A stretch of DNA of 8,087 nt from Patescibacteria group bacterium (GTDB lineage Bacteria > Patescibacteriota > Minisyncoccia > Phycocordibacterales > DATDWN01). The stretch covers positions 1-8,087 of the forward strand of contig JAUPVF010000048.1 of NCBI GenBank assembly GCA_030917185.1, read 5' to 3'. Below are positions 6,170 through 8,087 of this stretch, piece by piece; the stretch's first letter is position 1; every line of letters starts with the position of its first letter. The translations under genes and the position numbers were made by a program. Below the pieces are notes generated by a model. It ran no database searches. It was not told where the DNA came from and saw nothing but the letters and a program-made list of their open reading frames with translations.

Positions 6170-6198
6170 AGGATATCACAAAAGATATGGCTTTGCAA
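6170..6198 (-). promoter_or_regulatory. promoter of rpsO, leaderless
   Basis: Minus strand: -35 TTGCAA (6193-6198), 17-bp spacer, extended -10 TGATATCCT (box 6170-6175). The box ends 8 nt before the ATG, so transcription should begin within about two nt of the start codon. Confidence 0.6.
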
Positions 6199-6220
6199 GT
6201 CTATTCTTTCACATCAAGGT

Positions 6221-6250
6221 AACCCTATTTTTTGCCCAAAAAATAGGGTT
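6221..6250. repeat. perfect 13-bp palindrome between divergent rpsO and xer
   Basis: AACCCTATTTTTT (6221-6233) and its exact reverse complement (6238-6250) around GCCC. The G/C pairs are at the base and the A/T pairs at the loop, the reverse of a terminator, and no U run follows on either strand. No gene ends here. It lies just upstream of both promoters and could be an operator, a cruciform or a transcription barrier; which one is not known. Confidence 0.6.
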
Positions 6251-6272
6251 TATTTCAACGTCGCACAATATT

Positions 6273-6281
6273 TGGTATAAT
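6273..6281 (+). promoter_or_regulatory. extended -10 promoter of xer, leaderless
   Basis: TGGTATAAT, a perfect extended -10, ending 8 nt before the xer ATG. TTTCAA at 6253-6258 is a weak -35 at 17 bp. The predicted transcript starts 1-3 nt before the ATG. Confidence 0.7.
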
Positions 6282-6289
6282 ATACAGGC

Positions 6290-7204
6290 ATGAATTCCCT
6301 AAAAAAACTAAAACAGCAGTTTTTAGAATACATTGAAATTGAACGTGGCAGATCGCTCAAAACAGTTGAAAATTATGACCGATACCTGACACGTTTTCTG
6401 TCCTTTCTCAAAAAAGATTCCCCTTCTGACGTGACCGATACCTCTGTTCGGGAGTTTCGTTTGTGGCTTAACCGACAACCAACAGGAAGTGTCAAAAAAA
6501 ATAATGATACCCTGTCTAAACGGACTCAAAATTATTATTTGATTGCTCTTCGGGCTTTTTTGAAATATCTTGCTCGTCAAGAAGTCAAAACCTTACCAGC
6601 CGAACGGATTGAATTGGCAAAAACAGCAGAACGTTCACTTGATTTAATTACACATGAAGAATTAAGTAGACTATTGAATGCACCAAACGGAAGTGATTTG
6701 AAAAGTTTGCGAGACAAAGCCATTTTGGAGTTATTGTTTTCTACCGGGCTTCGAGTTTCTGAGTTATGTGCACTTCCGCGGGACATCAATCTTCACTCGG
6801 ATGAACTGTCTATCCGTGGAAAAGGGGGTAAAGTCCGTGTGGTTTTTCTGTCTGATGTATCAAAAAAACATGTTAAACAATACCTTGATGCCCGAAAAGA
6901 TATGCATGACGCATTGTTTGTGCGTATTGGTGGAGAGAAATTTACCAAAAGTATTGGTCCATTAGATCGTCATTCTATCGAAGCGATTGTGAAGTATTAT
7001 GCTATCAAGTCTGGTATTTCAAAAAAAGTAACACCACACGTTATTCGTCATTGTTTTGCAACAGATTTGTTATCAAACGGGGCTGATTTACGTTCAGTTC
7101 AGGCACTACTTGGGCATGCAAATATCGGTACAACACAAATCTATACTCACGTGACAGACAAACATTTGAAAGATATTCACAAAAAATTTCATAATAAAAA
7201 TTAA
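6290..7204 (+). CDS. XerC/XerD-type tyrosine site-specific recombinase
   Basis: 304 residues, the normal XerC/D size. The N-terminal SAM-like core-binding domain covers about 1-100 (FLEYIEIERGRSLKTVENYD) and the catalytic domain about 115-295. All catalytic residues are visible: R155 in STGLRVSELCAL, K178 in GKGGKVR, H250 and R253 in HVIRHCFATDLL, H276 in LLGHANIGTT, and nucleophile Y285 in QIYTHV. Known for the family: resolution of chromosome dimers at dif. A single-Xer system or a XerC/XerD pair cannot be told apart from this window, so no symbol is given; a phage-type integrase is less likely because the sequence follows the Xer pattern closely and no att site, tRNA or phage gene is nearby. 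No dif-like 28-bp site was recognised beside it. xth starts 30 nt downstream but has its own -10 box. Confidence 0.93.
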   Translation: MNSLKKLKQQFLEYIEIERGRSLKTVENYDRYLTRFLSFLKKDSPSDVTDTSVREFRLWLNRQPTGSVKKNNDTLSKRTQNYYLIALRAFLKYLARQEVKTLPAERIELAKTAERSLDLITHEELSRLLNAPNGSDLKSLRDKAILELLFSTGLRVSELCALPRDINLHSDELSIRGKGGKVRVVFLSDVSKKHVKQYLDARKDMHDALFVRIGGEKFTKSIGPLDRHSIEAIVKYYAIKSGISKKVTPHVIRHCFATDLLSNGADLRSVQALLGHANIGTTQIYTHVTDKHLKDIHKKFHNKN

Positions 7205-7217
7205 CACATTTGTAATC

Positions 7218-7226
7218 TGATATAGT
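7218..7226 (+). promoter_or_regulatory. extended -10 promoter of xth, leaderless
   Basis: TGATATAGT ending 8 nt before the xth ATG, with no good -35. The predicted start of transcription is about 7233. The same spacing is seen at rpsO and xer, which supports it. Confidence 0.6.
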
Positions 7227-7234
7227 ATAACCAT

Positions 7235-8032
7235 ATGAAAATTGTTTCATGGAATGTAAATGGACTACGAGCGGTGCACAAAAAAGGCCTATTTATGCCT
7301 TTTATCGAACAATATCAACCAGATATTATTTGTTTACAAGAAATAAAGTCTGAAAAACATCAGAACGAAATAGATCTAAAGGGATATGAGGAATTTTGGA
7401 ATCCAGCACAAAAAGCCGGTTATGCTGGTACGGCTATTTTTACTAAAACCCATCCCCTCTCTGTTCAGACAAATTTGCCAGAAAAAATAGTTGAAAAATA
7501 TAAATTGGATGATGATCAGTATGGTAACCCAAATAAAGAAGGTCGGGTGTTGGCTTTGGAATTTTCAAATTTTTATATTGTTACGGTTTATACCCCAAAT
7601 TCAAAACGGGAGTTATCTCGCCTCAATTTACGATACGAGAAATGGGACCCGGCTTTTTTGGAATATATACGGTTATTAGAAAAGAAAAAACCAGTCATTT
7701 TTTGTGGTGACCTGAATGTGGCACATACTGAGGATGATCTTGCTAATCCAAAACAAAATGAAGGTGAGCATGGTTTTACGAAAGAAGAACGTAAAGGAGT
7801 CGACAATATAGTGAAAGCCGGTTTCATTGACACGTTCCGACTTTTTACACAGGGAAACGGCTATTATACATGGTGGACTCACTGGGCAAATGCTCGTGCT
7901 CGAAATGTTGGCTGGAGAATCGATTATTTTTTTGCAAGTAAAAAACTTGTACCACACATTGCATTCTCACAAATATTGGCAGATGTTACGGGTTCTGATC
8001 ATTGCCCTGTACTTGTAGAGGTTAATTTTTAA
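7235..8032 (+). CDS. xth: exodeoxyribonuclease III / AP endonuclease (ExoA/APE1-like)
   Basis: 265 residues, a full-length endonuclease/exonuclease/phosphatase fold. The active-site motifs appear in order: N7 in KIVSWNVNGLRA, E36 in ICLQEIKSE, Y119 in VTVYTPNS, D159 and N161 in FCGDLNVAHTE, D230 in GWRIDYFF, and D255-H256 in GSDHCPVLVE. Known for the family: Mg-dependent cleavage 5' to abasic sites in base-excision repair, plus 3'-5' exonuclease and 3'-phosphatase activity. The long helix-loop around NPNKEGRVLALEF and TPNSKRELSRL resembles the ExoA/APE1 branch more than E. coli XthA. The ATG follows the xer stop by 30 nt; there is no Shine-Dalgarno sequence and the mRNA is probably leaderless, though read-through from xer is possible. 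Confidence 0.96.
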   Translation: MKIVSWNVNGLRAVHKKGLFMPFIEQYQPDIICLQEIKSEKHQNEIDLKGYEEFWNPAQKAGYAGTAIFTKTHPLSVQTNLPEKIVEKYKLDDDQYGNPNKEGRVLALEFSNFYIVTVYTPNSKRELSRLNLRYEKWDPAFLEYIRLLEKKKPVIFCGDLNVAHTEDDLANPKQNEGEHGFTKEERKGVDNIVKAGFIDTFRLFTQGNGYYTWWTHWANARARNVGWRIDYFFASKKLVPHIAFSQILADVTGSDHCPVLVEVNF

Positions 8033-8087
8033 TTTTTTCTTATTATTTTTAAGAAAAATAACTACCTATCCACAGTTTTGTCTTTGA

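Noticed and set aside
6253..6289. dif-like site upstream of xer
   Set aside because: The AT-rich partial symmetry here is explained by the extended -10 box, and it does not match the two-arm dif consensus.
8034..8058. 9-bp A/T hairpin after xth as a terminator
   Set aside because: The stem has a single G/C pair and is not followed by a U run on either strand, so it is too weak to call.
8066..8074. DnaA-box-like CTATCCACA
   Set aside because: 8 of 9 positions match, but it is a single isolated copy at the edge with no cluster, dnaA or dnaN nearby; chance is likely.
1..8087. CRISPR array, insertion sequence, tRNA or rRNA genes
   Set aside because: No regularly spaced repeats, transposase, tRNA CCA/T-loop signatures or rRNA segments were seen on either strand.

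Overview
The window is AT-rich, densely packed bacterial DNA that looks like a Patescibacteria/CPR genome, most likely a Parcubacteria-type lineage. This rests on gene content (YifB/ComM, PNPase, a short TraR/DksA protein, S15, one Xer recombinase, ExoIII), on a membrane-anchored protein with a 'LKSLRTYEGDVAEAI'-like N-terminus that I recall from Parcubacteria, and on the lack of Shine-Dalgarno sites. The traR-like gene ends in TGA, so TGA is a stop here, which argues against the recoded Gracilibacteria/Absconditabacteria. The taxonomic call is an inference.

Layout: positions 1-6161 are on the minus strand, read from right to left. The order is rpsO (S15), a NYN-domain putative RNase, an unclassified structured RNA with its own strong promoter and terminator, a single-pass membrane protein of unknown function, a TraR/DksA-like regulator, pnp (PNPase), and yifB/comM, which runs off the left edge. 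From 6290 two plus-strand genes follow, a Xer-type tyrosine recombinase and exodeoxyribonuclease III. The rpsO and xer genes diverge from a short intergenic region that holds a perfect palindrome.

Expression: none of the eight protein starts has a recognisable Shine-Dalgarno sequence. Four genes (traR-like, rpsO, xer, xth) have an extended -10 box (TGnTATAAT-like) ending only 6-8 nt before the ATG, so their mRNAs are predicted to be leaderless or nearly so. This also decides the starts of traR and rpsO, where the longest frame would begin upstream of or inside the promoter. Units are separated by hairpin terminators after rpsO, the NYN gene, the ncRNA and pnp.

The most interesting parts are two. 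The first is the roughly 131-nt RNA at 5007-5137 (minus): TTGACA-17-TATAGT promoter, three perfect helices, a CU-rich apical loop resembling the anti-Shine-Dalgarno sequence, and a UUCG-loop terminator. The second is a 112-bp palindromic element at 3455-3566 with a core of about 79% G+C, lying in the predicted long leader of pnp. The segment has an RNA-metabolism theme (S15, NYN nuclease, ncRNA, PNPase) and a DNA-repair/recombination theme (ComM, Xer, ExoIII). No direct functional link between the genes can be shown from sequence alone.
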